A stretch of DNA of 64,000 bases, from NCBI GenBank assembly GCA_942159475.1, contig OW804094.1:24164366-24228365 (forward strand). Reading direction: 5' to 3'. The notes beneath the pieces were generated by a model. The model did not search any database. It was not told the origin of the DNA and saw only the letters and a list, made by a program, of their open reading frames with translations. Source of the DNA: Sthenelais limicola. Its lineage: Eukaryota; Annelida; Polychaeta; Phyllodocida; Sigalionidae. Shown piece after piece: positions 48,976-61,105 of this stretch. The translations under genes and the position numbers were made by a program. Every line of letters begins with the position of its first letter. The stretch's first letter is position 1.

Positions 48976-49211
48976 TGTGGGTCAGATTCTCAGAAAATGT
49001 ACAATTCGCCTTCACCAATTGTCTCAAATAATCCAAATTTCAGACAAAGATCAGGTACCAAATACAATTCAACATAACCAAACAGACTGTTGAAATCAAA
49101 TCAATACCAAGTACACTTATATATATGTTGATGATTTCTCAGTCCAATTTAGCAAAATTTACCAAATTTGTTGATCTCTCAATTGTACATTTTCTGAAAA
49201 TCTGACCCATG
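48976..49211 (-). mobile_element. MITE family A
   Basis: TGTGGGTCAGATTCTCAG to CTGAAAATCTGACCCATG. Confidence 0.86.
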
Positions 49212-49950
49212 TGAGCTATTTCAATTTCCCAAGTCAGACATTCTTCATTTATTCATTCATGTTTCATTGGGAACTTTCAGGACTAGATTTTTACATGACC
49301 ACACCCCAGCAAACAGAGGAAAACACTTAGGAAATTACTAAGATCTTTCTCTCCCTGAACCAATCAATATTCTCTGCCCTCAAGGTACATGGTGTGTCAA
49401 AGGTTATGTCAGGTGCTGGTATCCTAAAAATGTTGCAATTCAGTTTGATGAGGGAGGTATAATTATACTATACTATAGTAATAGTCATAAATTCTCAGCA
49501 AAGGGAGGGGGTATTGATTAAGAGTGGAAGGGAGAGAGGAGGGAAGATAACTAACTGACCTGGACACGGCGCAAAGATATTGGTCAGGTGTGACACTGGT
49601 CACTCTGGCCTTGTATTCATCTCTTTTGTCTATTGTTAACCTGCAGTTGATTGGATCCTTTATCTATTCAGGTAATTAATTGGTCCAGTCAGGATAAGCC
49701 AATCAACCCAGGCCCTGTGTAATCACTGTAATCTGCTAGCATATAAGAATAAAGGAGTCGATTATAGCCGGCCTCATTTAACTGGTTGGGTATTCGGCTT
49801 GAAACACACATCGCTGTTTTTGCGTTGATTCATTTCTCGCTCAACTACTGGCCCTAAATATTTATCGGAGAATGACCCTGAATTCTTCACTGTGACATTC
49901 ACAGAGAGCAATCCTTTTTCCATTTTTTCTCCACTAATACATTCATTAAT
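49212..49950. other. No gene; possible promoter or solo-LTR-like stretch
   Basis: 49700-49860 contains CATATAAGAATAAAGGAGTC followed by a transcript-like segment, which recalls an LTR promoter, but I find no paired repeat, primer-binding site or target duplication. Confidence 0.3.
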
Positions 49951-50181
49951 TGTGATGTGTTCCAGGAAAATGAGTCATAAGTCGCAAAATTGATATTTTT
50001 CTAAGTGTTTTTTTCACAAGATCTCTTGTTCTGATTCTTAGGGGGTTTAGCACTTATAGTCATATGAATCCATGTAACAAATTTCGGGACATTATAATAA
50101 ATATAGCCCTGCGTTTTGAAGGCCTTCGCATGGAGTATCTAGTTACTTTACTGGTAATTACCCACCCAGAAACATTGCAAA
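49951..50181. mobile_element. MITE family C, right half missing
   Basis: Starts TGTGATGTGTTCCAGG and stops after AGAAACATTGCAAAC. Confidence 0.78.
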
Positions 50182-50409
50182 CGGAAAAATCCTTAGTTAA
50201 AATGTTCCTTGCTAAGGAATTTGTCCTTGCTTCGGTAGGAAATTCTTACTGTAAGAATACAAATTAGCAGATTCCTTTCCGAAAAGATCCTTCCAAGTTC
50301 AAGGGAAGGGACTCTATTGAAGTCAGTAAAATATTAAATAAGGATTTATTTTACAATGGACCACTGATCTCCTCTCCTCCCTCATTCAAATGCACGAGAA
50401 CAGTGCTTA

Positions 50410-50647
50410 TGAGTCAGATTTTCAGAAAATGTACAATTTGCCTTCAGCAACCCTTTCAAATAACACAAATTTTAGACAATAATGATGGTCAAAATCCAGT
50501 TGAACACAACCAAACACATCGTTAAAATCAACTCAATCCCAAATATACTCAGATATACCTAGCTTTGACCATTTTTCAGTCTTAATTTAACAGAACCTAC
50601 TAGATTTTTAGATCTGCCAATTGTACAGTTTCTGAAAATCTTACCCT
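50410..50647 (-). mobile_element. MITE family A
   Basis: TGAGTCAGATTTTCAG to CTGAAAATCTTACCCT, TA at 50408-50409 and 50648-50649. Confidence 0.86.
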
Positions 50648-51187
50648 TATATATGGAATAAAAACTTCAAAGCTCATCATGGAAATATCTGTCATACACG
50701 AGAAAATAGTAAAAATGACTTTGTCAGTTTAAGTAGGAGTGAACCCAGAGCACTACAGGATAGGTTTTGTAAGGAAGTAATAGTGAGGTTCAGCATGTCT
50801 AACCTATACGTAAACGTAAAGCCATCCATATCTCTGATGTATACAAACATATGTTAAAAGGAAGATTCAGCAAAACATGGCGGGAAAAACGTAGCGTAAG
50901 ATATCAAGCAATATGTTATATCTCACAATTTATTTTTATACTTAAAAATGCAACGTAATTCACAAAAACGATAGGGATACGGTTGCGTAATTAAGATAGG
51001 TTTGCTTGCGGAAACTCCCTATTTAGTAAGTGAAACCTACCTTCCTGCACTTCCTGAACTAGTTATGAATGTTTTTCCCTGACAAAATTACCACAGTAAA
51101 CTGAGCCTTAGGGTCAGATATTGTGTTACTGTATTCCCTGAGTAACAATGACACTAGATACAGCAGTTATTAATAATGGGGCGTAAA
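50648..51187. other. No gene recognised
   Basis: AT-rich; no frame, terminal repeat or exon signature seen. Confidence 0.5.
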
Positions 51188-51417
51188 AGGGTCATATTTT
51201 CTGAAAATGCACAATTCAACTTCGCCAATCTTTTCAAATAACCTACATTTTAGATGAAAATAAAGTTCAAAATACAGTTCAACCTAACCAAACAGATTGC
51301 TAGAATAAATGCAATGCCGAATATACTCGAATTTAGCTAGTATTGACCGAATTACAGTCAGATTTTGCACTAAATGTGTACAGCTGCCAATTGTACATTT
51401 TCGGAATATCTGACCCA
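51188..51417 (-). mobile_element. MITE family A
   Basis: GGGTCATATTTTCTG to CGGAATATCTGACCC. Confidence 0.84.
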
Positions 51418-52318
51418 AAAGCTTCACCGTAATGGACTTTACTTCTCACAAGTACAATATCTACTGATAAAAACAACTGCGTATATTATTGAATTATTAT
51501 TTAATTTGATTTACGAGAGGTATTAACAAGAAGAATTATGTTAGATTATCACTTTGGTTATAAAAATGACATGCTATCATCCTTTTCTCATTGTCTCATC
51601 TTCATTCCCGATCTTAAAATCATATAATTATATTGTAACTGGCAACTTTAAATACTAATATTAATTAAGTATAACTTCAATTAACATCCTTCCACAGTTT
51701 GTTAATCTCACATACATATTGTATAATACATGAATCAACAAAAAAAGATAAACCTGAAACTTCTGCATATTGCTCATCCACTAGTACTCTATTATGTAAT
51801 AGTACGTAATATTGCTGTATAAAATGAAAAAATAAAACATTATATCAATCAATGTTAAGGTCTTGTATTGTCTTGTATATAAATGAGGAGCGCGGAGATA
51901 CAACTGATCTGTTAAAGATCTTATATCAAACTAACTTTATTGTAATATATTAGTACAGACTCTCACTAGGATGAGAGTTAATGAGATGGGGGCGTATCCC
52001 CATTACATCATATCTGGGACTGGCTTGATTAAATAGACTTACACATTACTAATAAAGACGTGATAACTAATAATTGATATACTGTATGGCAGGATAATTA
52101 TAATGTGGTGATTTCTCTCAGATGTTGATGTGTGGAAGAAGGAATTCCATTAGTCCCTGTTCATCAGTTCACATCCTCATAAAAAAAACAGCTGGGCTAT
52201 GGGGTCGGCTCACCTCCCATATCAAGTAGGTGACGTTTAATGACACTTAAATAACACTTAAATGACCAAAGCATCTGGCCATTCCTCCTTCCATCTTCCC
52301 CCTTCCCCCTTGCCTATA
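51418..52318. other. No gene recognised
   Basis: Very AT-rich sequence with no coherent frame and no family repeat. Confidence 0.5.
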
Positions 52319-52319
52319 T

Positions 52320-52555
52320 AGGTCAGATTTTCAGAAAATGTACAATTGGCAGCTCTACACATTTAGGAAATTCTCCTAAATTAGGCTGAAAAATGAAGAA
52401 TACCGGGTATATCTGAGTATATTTGGTATAGCATTGATTTAAAGTATCAGTTCTGTTATGTTAATCTGCATTTTGAAGCTCATTTTTGTCTTAAATGTGG
52501 GTTATTTGAGAGGATTGGTGAAGGCGAATTGTACATTTTCTGAAAATCTGAACCA
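52320..52555 (+). mobile_element. MITE family A
   Basis: GGTCAGATTTTCAG to CTGAAAATCTGAACC; AAGCTCATTTTTGTC subfamily. Confidence 0.86.
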
Positions 52556-52858
52556 TAAAAGAAAGGAGTGCCAAACTATAGCGGGTAGGAGCATTATAGA
52601 AATGTTGCACACTGTAACGGGTGTGACTAGGAATATTAAAACAAACCTCTCTATTATAGGATCAATGACCAACATTGAGGGGCTACTGGTGCACTGTTTG
52701 GCGTATAATCACGAGGCGAAAGAAAATTCATCACCACTAAATATAAAGTCCTCACTTCAGACCTCTCCATTAATCCCCTTTTTCACTGAGCAATTAATCT
52801 TTTCAGTTTACTCTGAAAATATAGGAATTTTTCTGGTCTTTAGATTTGAGCATATATA

Positions 52859-53034
52859 CAGTGGAACCTCTCTATTGAGACCACCATTGGGACTGAGCCA
52901 ATGGTGGTCTCAAAGCGAGGTGGTCTCATTAGAGGGGCTAATCTAATAAGAGGAAAGCGATTCAGGACTGAGAGAAACTGGTCTTAAGAGGGGTGATCTC
53001 TATAGTGAGGTAGTTTTTATCCGGGGATCCACTG
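52859..53034. mobile_element. Pogo/Tigger-like MITE
   Basis: 176 bp starting CAGTGGAACCTCTCTATTG and ending GGGGATCCACTG, flanked by TA at 52857-52858 and 53035-53036. CAGTGGAACC is a typical Tigger end. Confidence 0.87.
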
Positions 53035-53595
53035 TAGTGATAATTACAAAACATAAACATTGAGTATTGGTGACATAACAAAGGAACACATTTATATTCA
53101 AAACATATTCAAACTACATCACGTCATCCTAGCAGTCTTAAAATAATATCACTTTCCCAAGTGATGGAAAGCAAAGGTCTTGGAAATAGCTAGCTTACAA
53201 CAATCCTCCCTCTCCTGCATCCCCACCCCCTCCCTCCCCCCCCTCCCCAGACCCCATTACCACTCTCTTCACACCCAGCCCATGCCATGAGAGTTTTACG
53301 CAGTTTGGTGCCTCGAGGTTAAGAGCAAATCCAATTGAAATCTATTCAGGAGGAGGAGCCTCGAATTTCGATTAAGGTTTTTAGACTCTTCCCACTTACA
53401 TTTAGGGATCAATGGCCAAGGCATTTGTTACACTGCGCACTCTTAGGAAGAGAAGGTGGTCCATGTTGTTAAATGGATAGTTATGTGCTATCGATTCTAC
53501 TCGAGGGGTCGTGTCCAGGAAGTTAGAACGTGTATACTCCGCAGCTCTACATTATAGCTAGATTGTAGCTAGACGTTGCTAAATTAGAGTCAATT
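53035..53595. other. No gene recognised
   Basis: Includes a pyrimidine-rich stretch at 53205-53260 (CCTCCCTCCCCCCCCTCCCC). Nothing coding. Confidence 0.5.
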
Positions 53596-53790
53596 GCCTT
53601 TAAAGCTAGCATTCTCACCTATATTAGGACAAAGCAAATCTGACTAAATTTACTCATATTATGACTTATAGGACTGGATTATTAATATTCTGCTGTGGTA
53701 CGTATGTTTATGAATACAAGAATGTGAGTTTAATCACCCTTTAATAAAACAACCAAAATATTGGTCAAATGGCTTTTATATGGGTTGGAA
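53596..53790 (+). repeat. Repeat family G, longest copy
   Basis: GCCTTTAAAGCTAGCATTCT through AAATATTGGTCAAATGGC; matches 16125-16330 along its length. Confidence 0.65.
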
Positions 53791-53884
53791 GTAAAAAGGA
53801 AGTAATAAAAGATTGGCTTTCGACCAACTTTAACTGAGAGCTGAGATTTAAGACACAATCTTACCGTATAGTGCCATGGGCCCT

Positions 53885-54055
53885 TAGGCTGAAAAAACTA
53901 TTAAAACTAGGTATATATGGGTATAGGTGTTGATTTGTTATGGGTATAGGTGTTGATTTGAGAATATCTGTTTGGTTATAATGTTGAAATATATTTTGAG
54001 CTATATTAGTTTTCCTTAATTTGAGAGGATTGTGAAGACGAATTATACATTCGCT
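53885..54055 (+). mobile_element. MITE family A, heavily decayed
   Basis: TTAGGCTGAAAAAACTATT, ATTTGAGAGGATTGTGAAG and GAATTATACATTC keep the family order; the left terminus is lost. It contains a short tandem repeat of GGGTATAGGTGTTGATTTG. Confidence 0.6.
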
Positions 54056-54090
54056 CAGGCACTGGGACAAGTACAATTATTGAGGTCATA

Positions 54091-54327
54091 TGGGTCAGAT
54101 TTTCAGAAAATATACAATTGGCAGCGGTACACATTTAGTAAATTCTGCTAAATTAGGCTGCAATTTGGTCAATACTAGGTAAATTCGGGTATATTTGGCA
54201 TTGCATTGATTCTAGCAATCTGTCTGGTTTAGTTGAACTGTATTTTGAACTTTATTTTCGTCGGAAATTTGGGTTATTTGAGAATATTGGCGAAGTTGAA
54301 TTGTACAATTTCTGAAAATCTGACCCA
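54091..54327 (+). mobile_element. MITE family A, reference copy
   Basis: 237 bp, both termini perfect or nearly so, TA at 54089-54090 and 54328-54329. Confidence 0.92.
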
Positions 54328-54584
54328 TATATGATTACTACCATTTGATAATCTTCCATGTGTTTCTCTCCAAAGTGTCCCATTAAGAACAACTTGTTCT
54401 AACAGTGACATACTTGCCGAGTGCACCAGTTAAGAGAACTAATGCATTTTGATACTGTGCTAATGAGTGAAACCTCTAACAGCCACACCACACAGGGTGT
54501 GGTGAGAGAGCAAGCTGGTGTAAGAGGAGGACATCGTTTAAATTTGCACTCACTCCTCAATTCCTTCTCAGGTTTACTAACATT

Positions 54585-54833
54585 TGTGATGTGTTGTGAT
54601 TTGAAAAATGAGTCATAAGTCATAGAAATGTTTCTATATCTAATGTTTGATCTATTTAGTTTTGGAAAAAAAGTTGGTAATATTTCTCTCATTATTTGAC
54701 ACCGTCTCAAATTTGACATTGGGCATTAGAAAGTCCAAAAGTAATTAAGAACAATCCTACATAGAGAACTTGTAAATAAGTCACTTTGAATCATTTTAGC
54801 GACTTGTGACTCATTTTCCTGAAACACATGACA
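54585..54833. mobile_element. MITE family C, internally deleted
   Basis: Ends TGTGATGTGTTGTGATTTG and CCTGAAACACATGACA only 249 bp apart. Confidence 0.78.
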
Positions 54834-54837
54834 TATA

Positions 54838-55475
54838 TATGAAGATTCACAAATTATATTTTAAAAAGGCCCTTGAAATGGTTCATAATGGAAAATTATT
54901 GTCAAAATTAGATAAATATGGAATACAAGGAAAAGAAAACACTTGGATCAAAAACTATCTGTCTGACGGAAAACAAAACGTAAGGTTTATTGGTCTCACA
55001 TCCACACAAGGAACCATAACTTTCGGAGTTCTTCAAGGAACAATTTTAGGACCGATTCGTTTTTCAATTCACATAAATGGCCGATTTAATCAAATAGTAG
55101 AAAATTCAATCATTCAACATTATGCAGATGATATCGTCCTTTTGTATAGTGGAATGCACTGCCCACTGTAGCACATAACAATAAATAGCTTAAGTGCCCA
55201 TCTCGGATTTGGAAAATGTGCCTCATGAGTTATATACAAAAGAAATCATAACCCAAGGTGAAGTAAACAGTGTACAGTTGTAACAATGTTTATTGAGCTT
55301 TGTTTTGTATTTTTTTTCTGTATATACAACATGTAGTTAGCCCCTCTAATAGACTAGCAAACAATCCTTGTAAGGTAAAGGCTGGAAGAGCTGTATCTTA
55401 TCCAGAAGCCTGCTTACCCATTTGTCATCCTCTTTACCTGTAAAACAAATAAAGTATATTCCAATCCAATTTGTA
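54838..55475 (+). mobile_element. LINE fragment with RT core and 3' UTR
   Basis: The plus frame to 55168 reads KKALEMVHNGKLLSKLDKYG, IQGKENTWIKNYLSDGKQNV, GVLQGTILGPIRFSIHING and QHYADDIVLLYSG: RT motifs including an intact YADD. It then stops abruptly, with a 3' UTR-like stretch ending CAAATAAAGTATATTCC near 55455. 5'-truncated and internally deleted, so inactive. A canonical GVPQG has become GVLQG. Confidence 0.85.
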
Positions 55476-55850
55476 ATTAACTTCCACAGTCCTCACGCAC
55501 CCACCCTTCTCAGTCTCCCAGAAGGTTTCAGTCGATCGTTCAAATCACTTTCAGGTGTGATAGGCGATGCATGCAAAGTCCCTTCTGAAGCCTCGCCAAT
55601 GGCATTACTGGAGCATTCCGGTTAACCAAAACACACTCCTCAGTTTGTGAGCTGCTCCGAGCCAGTCTACTTTTAATCTAAAGGGACTCAGGGTGTGAGA
55701 GGGGCTCAGCCTTCATTCCTCCTCTCGTGAACCATAACTTGTGCTGAGGCTAGCAAACTAAGGAGCAAGCTAAATAGCTACACTCTTAGAAACGTTGGCA
55801 ATTTTTTATCATCATCCTCTAGTTTTGTTTTTCTGCTGTGTCTGTTTGAC

Positions 55851-55945
55851 ACTCTTTCTTTTATTTATTTTATTTTATTTTATTTTTATTTTATTTTTGA
55901 ATAATTTTGAATATTTTTTATTTTATTTTATTTTAATTTAAGTTG
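55851..55945 (+). repeat. (TTTTA)n microsatellite
   Basis: Nearly pure T/A repeat with TTTTA units. Confidence 0.9.
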
Positions 55946-56559
55946 TATTCCTTAGTTTAAAAATACTGTTACAAAAATATAGTATAAGAATAGATAAACT
56001 CTTAGATATGTTCTATGTTTGTTTTTCTGTTTTGACTAGGCAATTTTTGGCTTTTTTTGGCTTTTTTTCAAAAAGTTATATTGAGTCCAGTTACATGTTC
56101 ATGCTATTCTCATGGAACCCATTCAAAATCTTCAGTTAATTTAGGTTAATACAGATTAATTTACGCATTCATATGTTATAAGTCATATATCAAGATTTAA
56201 ATAATATATTATATAATATGTGATATAATTTTTAATCAACTTCATCTTTTTCTATTTTTCTCCTCCAACACACAGCAATAAATATGCTACACAAATAAAA
56301 AAAATCAAGGAGGTTTCTTTCGAATTTTAAAATATCATACAGAGATACTACTTTCACGTAAACGAACGAGTAAGCACATATAAGATTAGTATATTGAAGC
56401 AATATGTGTTAGTGGGACACCTGAATTCCAAGCTTGTTGCCAGAAGAGACACCCGCCAAGCTTTCAAAGCTGACCACTCAGTGGAGAAGAGAAGTTGTGT
56501 ATGATTGGTTCGCCGGATTATTTCGTTTGCAGATCTCAGTTACATCTTGGGGTGCTTGG

Positions 56560-56720
56560 GGAGTTATTCAATTCAATTCAATTAAAAAATTCTTTATTGC
56601 AATCGATGTTGGTACAATGTGGTTGGTCAGTTCTGGCTTTACAGCCAGGTCTTTCTAGGAATGCTTTCTTTCATAATCTTGCATTGGTTTGTTACAATAA
56701 ACTGTTTGTTACAAAAAAGA
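56560..56720 (-). mobile_element. LINE 3' end with (TTGAA)n tail
   Basis: On the minus strand, GCAATAAAGAATTTTTTAA is followed by three TTGAA repeats, the usual layout of a CR1/RTE-like 3' end. Confidence 0.6.
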
Positions 56721-57053
56721 AAAAAAGAAAAGACTTAAAGTTAACAGTAGCTGTAAATTGTAATGAAATGGGTAATTAAAATGTAACAATGGATAAAACG
56801 TACTAGCTGTGAGATAATTATGACCAATAGTATGCTGTTGGATAGCAGCTTCTATGGGTTACAGAGCAATAGAGATGGTGCGACATTATTATACATTCTG
56901 AAGAGGTATATGATATTGTGCAGTTATAGGAAAGAAGGTATCCACACATTTGATCTTAAAGCCAAAAGCAGGACAAGAAGCAAGACAAAATTGTTAAGTG
57001 AGATAACTATGATTTGATCTTAAGCCACACACTCCTGCGTCTGATTAACACCT
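56721..57053. other. No gene recognised
   Basis: AT-rich intergenic sequence. Confidence 0.5.
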
Positions 57054-57390
57054 TGTAACTTATTTTCCTGAAACACATCACAAATCCCCTATCATTGACT
57101 ATACTGAGGTATCTACTTGAGCAGGAATACCTATCCTCCAGGAATACATGCACCGAATTTCAAGACAATGTATTCAATACATCCAAACATTTCTAAGATC
57201 ATCTTAAACAATTTATCTAGCTACTTTATTAGTAAATATCTACTCAGAAATATTGTAAACTATTTTGTCAAAACATACCAAACTTGAAATATAGAAATAC
57301 TTATTAAATGTCTTATTGTTTACTATCATTGGAATCGGCTTGATCTCATCTGTTCAAATAAGATGATATCTCAAAATCCATTTCCAATCA
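57054..57390. mobile_element. MITE family C fragments
   Basis: A right terminus (CCTGAAACACATCACA at 57067-57083) followed by internal C sequence to TCTCAAAATCCATTTCC. Confidence 0.7.
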
Positions 57391-57571
57391 TTAATTGTCT
57401 GAGATTAACACCAACTCCAACCTCCCCACAGATTAGATTCTCATCAATGATGGACGTTTGTCTACTCAATATCAACATTGGCAGATTACTGTAAATCTGC
57501 CAATAAAAATGATTTGTAAAGCTTTGAAACATTCTGTAATATAGCACAATGATATGAATGTTGGATACATT

Positions 57572-57988
57572 TGTGATGTGTTTCAGTAAAAGTCTATAGT
57601 CAATAAGTTGATATTTTTCAAAGTTATTTATTTACAAGTTTTCTTAGTAGGAATGTTCTGATTATTAGAGGGTTTAGTATCTATAGTCATGTAAATCCAT
57701 GTATCAAATTTCGGGACATTGCATTAGATATATTCTTGCGTTTTGAAGACCTGCCTATGGAGTATATTTAGTTACTTTACTGTTAGTTTACTTTACTTTA
57801 CCAACCAAAAAACATTGCAAACTTTTTTTTTCAAAGATTAAAATATCAAACTTAAAATATAGAATTACGTATTAAGTGTCCTAGTGTTTACTATCATTGG
57901 AATCAGTTTGATCTCTTTTCAAATATGATGATATCTCAAAATCCATCTTTTGCGACTTGTGACTCATTTTTCTAAAACGGATCACATT
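57572..57988. mobile_element. MITE family C
   Basis: Starts TGTGATGTGTTTCAGT, ends CTAAAACGGATCACA; CGGATCACA-end subfamily. Confidence 0.86.
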
Positions 57989-58061
57989 TATATTCTGGTA
58001 ACTCCACCATGATTTGGACGAATAAATAACATCAGTGAAGAGACAATACATTATAGTATTA

Positions 58062-58133
58062 TGGGGTAAGTCATCAGAAACTGTACAATTGACTTTCAGC
58101 AAATCTCTCAAATTTCCCACATTTAAGACAAGA
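58062..58133 (-). mobile_element. MITE family A, left-end fragment
   Basis: TGGGGTAAGTCATCAG through CCCACATTTAAGAC. Confidence 0.7.
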
Positions 58134-58227
58134 ATTATTTAAATCCTTTTTTTAAGGTTTGGTTTGGTTTCAAAACCAAAAACAAAGGTTTTTATTTCAA
58201 GGCATATAATAAATAGCGAATGTTACT

Positions 58228-58315
58228 CTGTACTAGTAATTTGAATATTTATTATTGGACATGATTGCTATGCAATCTCTTCCAAAAAATATTCAAATTA
58301 CTAGCACCGAGTAAG
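58228..58315. repeat. Small foldback hairpin
   Basis: ACTAGTAATTTGAATATTT and AAATATTCAAATTACTAG about 50 bp apart. Confidence 0.75.
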
Positions 58316-58387
58316 ATTCTCTGTATGTGTGGTAAGATGTGGGACAAAGTGCTCACTACTCCTACCGTCTCAGCGACCTTTCCCCAT

Positions 58388-58553
58388 CTCCAGAGAGAGG
58401 GAGAGACAGCGGGAGAGAGTTGGAGAGAGAATGTGAGAGGGAGTGAGAAAGGGGGAGGGAGAGAGAAGGAAAATAGTGAGAGAGTGAGTGAGAGAGAGAG
58501 TGAGGGTGAGAGAGAGGGAGAGTAAGTGAAAGTGAGAAAGGGAGATTGTTTTT
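58388..58553 (+). repeat. GA-rich polypurine tract
   Basis: About 165 bp almost wholly G and A on the plus strand (GAGAGAGAGTGAGGG type). The open frames on both strands are composition artefacts. Confidence 0.92.
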
Positions 58554-58577
58554 CAAATTGATATCGAAGTTTGTGCA

Positions 58578-58680
58578 TGAAAAACATTGTTTCTCCTCGA
58601 TAAACATTGTTCCTCCTCGATGAACAGCATTTCTCCTCGAAAAACAGCGTTTCCACTTGATAAACAGCGTTTCTCCTGTA
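58578..58680 (+). repeat. 20-bp tandem repeat, five units
   Basis: Units like AAACATTGTTTCTCCTCGAT and AAACAGCGTTTCTCCTGT. Confidence 0.82.
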
Positions 58681-58719
58681 AAAATGATAAATACCAGGTA
58701 TATCTGGGTGTATTTGCTA

Positions 58720-58890
58720 ATGCCATAATTATTGTATACAGCGTCTTAAAATTTGATACATGAATTAGTATAACTTAACGCGCTAAGCTCTCTAAAAATG
58801 AGAATATTCAAACAAAGAGATCTTGTGAATAAATCACTTGGAAAATATCAGTTTTGCGACTTGTGACTTATTTTCCTGAAACACATCCTA
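58720..58890. mobile_element. MITE family C, right part
   Basis: Internal sequence plus terminus GTTTTGCGACTTGTGACTTA and CCTGAAACACATCC. Confidence 0.74.
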
Positions 58891-59937
58891 ATTTATTGCT
58901 AAAATCACAACAGGCAACAGCAACATGAAAAAAGAAAGTTTTTCCTAGGTGAGTGACAAGGAAAAGGTGAGGGTCACCGTCGGCCTATACACGAGGGGAC
59001 GGGAGGATTTACCAAGTTCCTTGACCAGTCCGCTGACCCTCCCTATCCACCTCTCAGTCACCCAGTAAACACATTCATGGTAATGTTGGATCATACAAAA
59101 ATCACAGTGGCGACCCCAATTGAGAAAATCTCTTTACCCCATCACATGATATGGCGAATATAATCTTAAAGGTGTACATCGTTTACAGGTGTGTAAATTT
59201 AGTTCAGCCAATCAGTGACTCTCTTTCCCATGATGCCCTTAACTTTTTATTGTATTTAAATATTCTTATTCAGCCAAAAACATTGTGTAACTGGTAAACT
59301 TTTCTCAGTAATCTGTAACTTTTTACAAAATTCAATATTATATCATGAACACATCATTCAAATCATGATAGTCTGTATAGGTTTACAATATGATGAAAAA
59401 GCTTCAACAATATTCCATAATTAACATATTTAACATATCGTTAACCGGGGTAGGAATCACTTGGGTCTACGCTACACTCAGACCCTTGGGATTCCTCCCG
59501 ACTCCATCTCGGTGAAGAACGATCAGACATACATATTAAACTGCGGTTAGTTCCATCAATATATTTCATCTTGGAGACTTTTACATAATGGGTTGTGAAT
59601 GATAAAACTACAAAACAGAAAAAGAATTGGACATAAATTAGCTTGTATTCTTGCTTTAAGCGTATTGGAGCCATGTGTAGGACTGCCATAGGTGTAGTGA
59701 GAAAGTCACAAGAGGCGAGACTCTTTATTTCACGCCCCGTGCCTCCCTACCTCCCATGCACCACGCCTCAATGGGTGCAATGAGCGGGAGTCATAGTTGA
59801 TTGATATGACTACTTATATATACCATATATAGTTTATTGATGTACAATAGTGCATTCAGTGATGAATAGTTCTCGGGTCATCGCTATGATAGGTTTCACC
59901 TGATGAATAGCCTAAAGGCTGATATCCACTTCCATGT
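58891..59937. other. No gene recognised
   Basis: The minus frame 59441-59689 includes MKYIDGTNRSLICMSDRSS, which looks mildly protein-like but has no recognisable domain or paired exon. Confidence 0.45.
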
Positions 59938-60066
59938 TAAGCCTCACGTCAAGTCTCACGTCAAGCCTCACGTCAAGCCTCACGTCAAGCCTCACGTCAA
60001 GCCTCACGTCAAGCCTCACGTCAGACCTCACGTCAAGCCTCACGTCAAGCCTCACGTCAGACCTGA
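59938..60066 (+). repeat. 12-bp tandem array CCTCACGTCAAG
   Basis: About ten units, each carrying ACGTCA (a CRE half-site on the other strand as TGACGT). The encoded KPHVKPHV repeat is incidental. Confidence 0.92.
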
Positions 60067-60120
60067 CATGAAAAATTCCATGGGAGTGACAATGCTTAAG
60101 AGGCTTTGGTATTCATATAT

Positions 60121-60420
60121 GTGAAAATGAGTCACAAGTCGCAAAAAGGATATTTTTCAAAGTGATTTAATTACAAGATCTTTTTGTTGGAATGTTTCCA
60201 TTCTCGGGGTGCTTAACGCTGTTTGTTGCTTGAATACATGTACCAAATTTCGTGAAAGTGTATCAAATATAATCATGCATTTCTAAGGTCATCTTATAGA
60301 TTTAGTTACTTTACTAGTAAATATCCACCTAGAAATATTGCAAACTTTTCTTTCAACAATAAAACATCTCAAAAGCCATTTTTTGCAACTTGCGATTCAT
60401 TTTCCCGGAAAACATGATAT
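60121..60420. mobile_element. MITE family C, shortened
   Basis: GTGAAAATGAGTCACAAGTCG to CATTTTCCCGGAAAACATGA; lies between two inverted TGACGT arrays. Confidence 0.78.
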
Positions 60421-60504
60421 ATACTTTCATATCATTTCGTCTACTATTTATTTACAATTACTATGTGCTTTAATTCCAAAGCAAAAGTCACTTGTGTTTC
60501 TTCT

Positions 60505-60625
60505 TGTGAGGTTTGATGTGAGGTAAGACGTCAGGTTTGACGTGACGTTAGACGTAAGGTTTGACGTGAGGTAAGACGTAAGGTTTGACGTGAGGTTAGA
60601 TGTAAGATTTGACGTGAGGCCTGAC
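60505..60625 (-). repeat. Inverted array of TTTGACGTGAGG units
   Basis: Reverse complement of the unit at 59938, more diverged (TAGACGTAAGG, TTTGACGTGAGG alternate). Confidence 0.87.
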
Positions 60626-60650
60626 TTGGTAGTGGGTGTCGGGCATTATA

Positions 60651-60785
60651 TGTGACGTGTCACAGAGATATGAGTCATAAGTTAGAAAGGATGGATTTTG
60701 AAAGATGAGATGAGGCGAATTCCAATGATGGCAAATATTAACACATCTAATAAGTATTTCTATATTGTGTATGCATGAAACATAT
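60651..60785. mobile_element. MITE family C, left part
   Basis: TGTGACGTGTCACAGAGATA to AATAAGTATTTCTATA. Confidence 0.68.
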
Positions 60786-61025
60786 ATCACTAGTGAAGTA
60801 GAATCTTAATCCATTAATCATTCACCTTTTATTCAATATTCTTTTCTTAAATTTTCTCTTAAATATACCAAAGGATAGAAATTGACTTTGCTTGATTAAA
60901 AGTCTGTAATGTTTGTTTTCTATGTAACAATTGCTACCACCTCCAAGAAATTATACTTCAGGACATCACGAAAACCACTATTATTGTGAGCGTGTTTCGT
61001 TGACTAACCTTTCCTGAATAAAGAT

Positions 61026-61101
61026 TTTGTTTCGTCTGAAATTGTTGTTATTTGAGAGAATTGGTGAAGATGAATTGTACATTTTCTGGCGACTTCACCC
61101 A
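61026..61101 (+). mobile_element. MITE family A, right-end fragment
   Basis: TTTCGTCTGAAATTGTTG to CATTTTCTGGCGACTTCACCC. Confidence 0.74.
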
Positions 61102-61105
61102 TACA

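Noticed and set aside
49558..49870. Solo LTR
   Set aside because: There is a TATA-like and AATAAA-like stretch, but no TG...CA boundaries with a target duplication and no second copy in the window.
58252..58656. Ser/Leu/Pro-rich and Glu/Arg-rich frames
   Set aside because: Translation of the GA-rich simple repeat on both strands.
59441..59689. Host exon on the minus strand (MKYIDGTNRSLICMSDRSS)
   Set aside because: Mildly protein-like, but no acceptor/donor pair, neighbouring exon or recognised family.
59903..60124. KPHVKPHV-repeat protein
   Set aside because: Translation of a 12-bp DNA tandem array; no conserved start context or flanking coding sequence.
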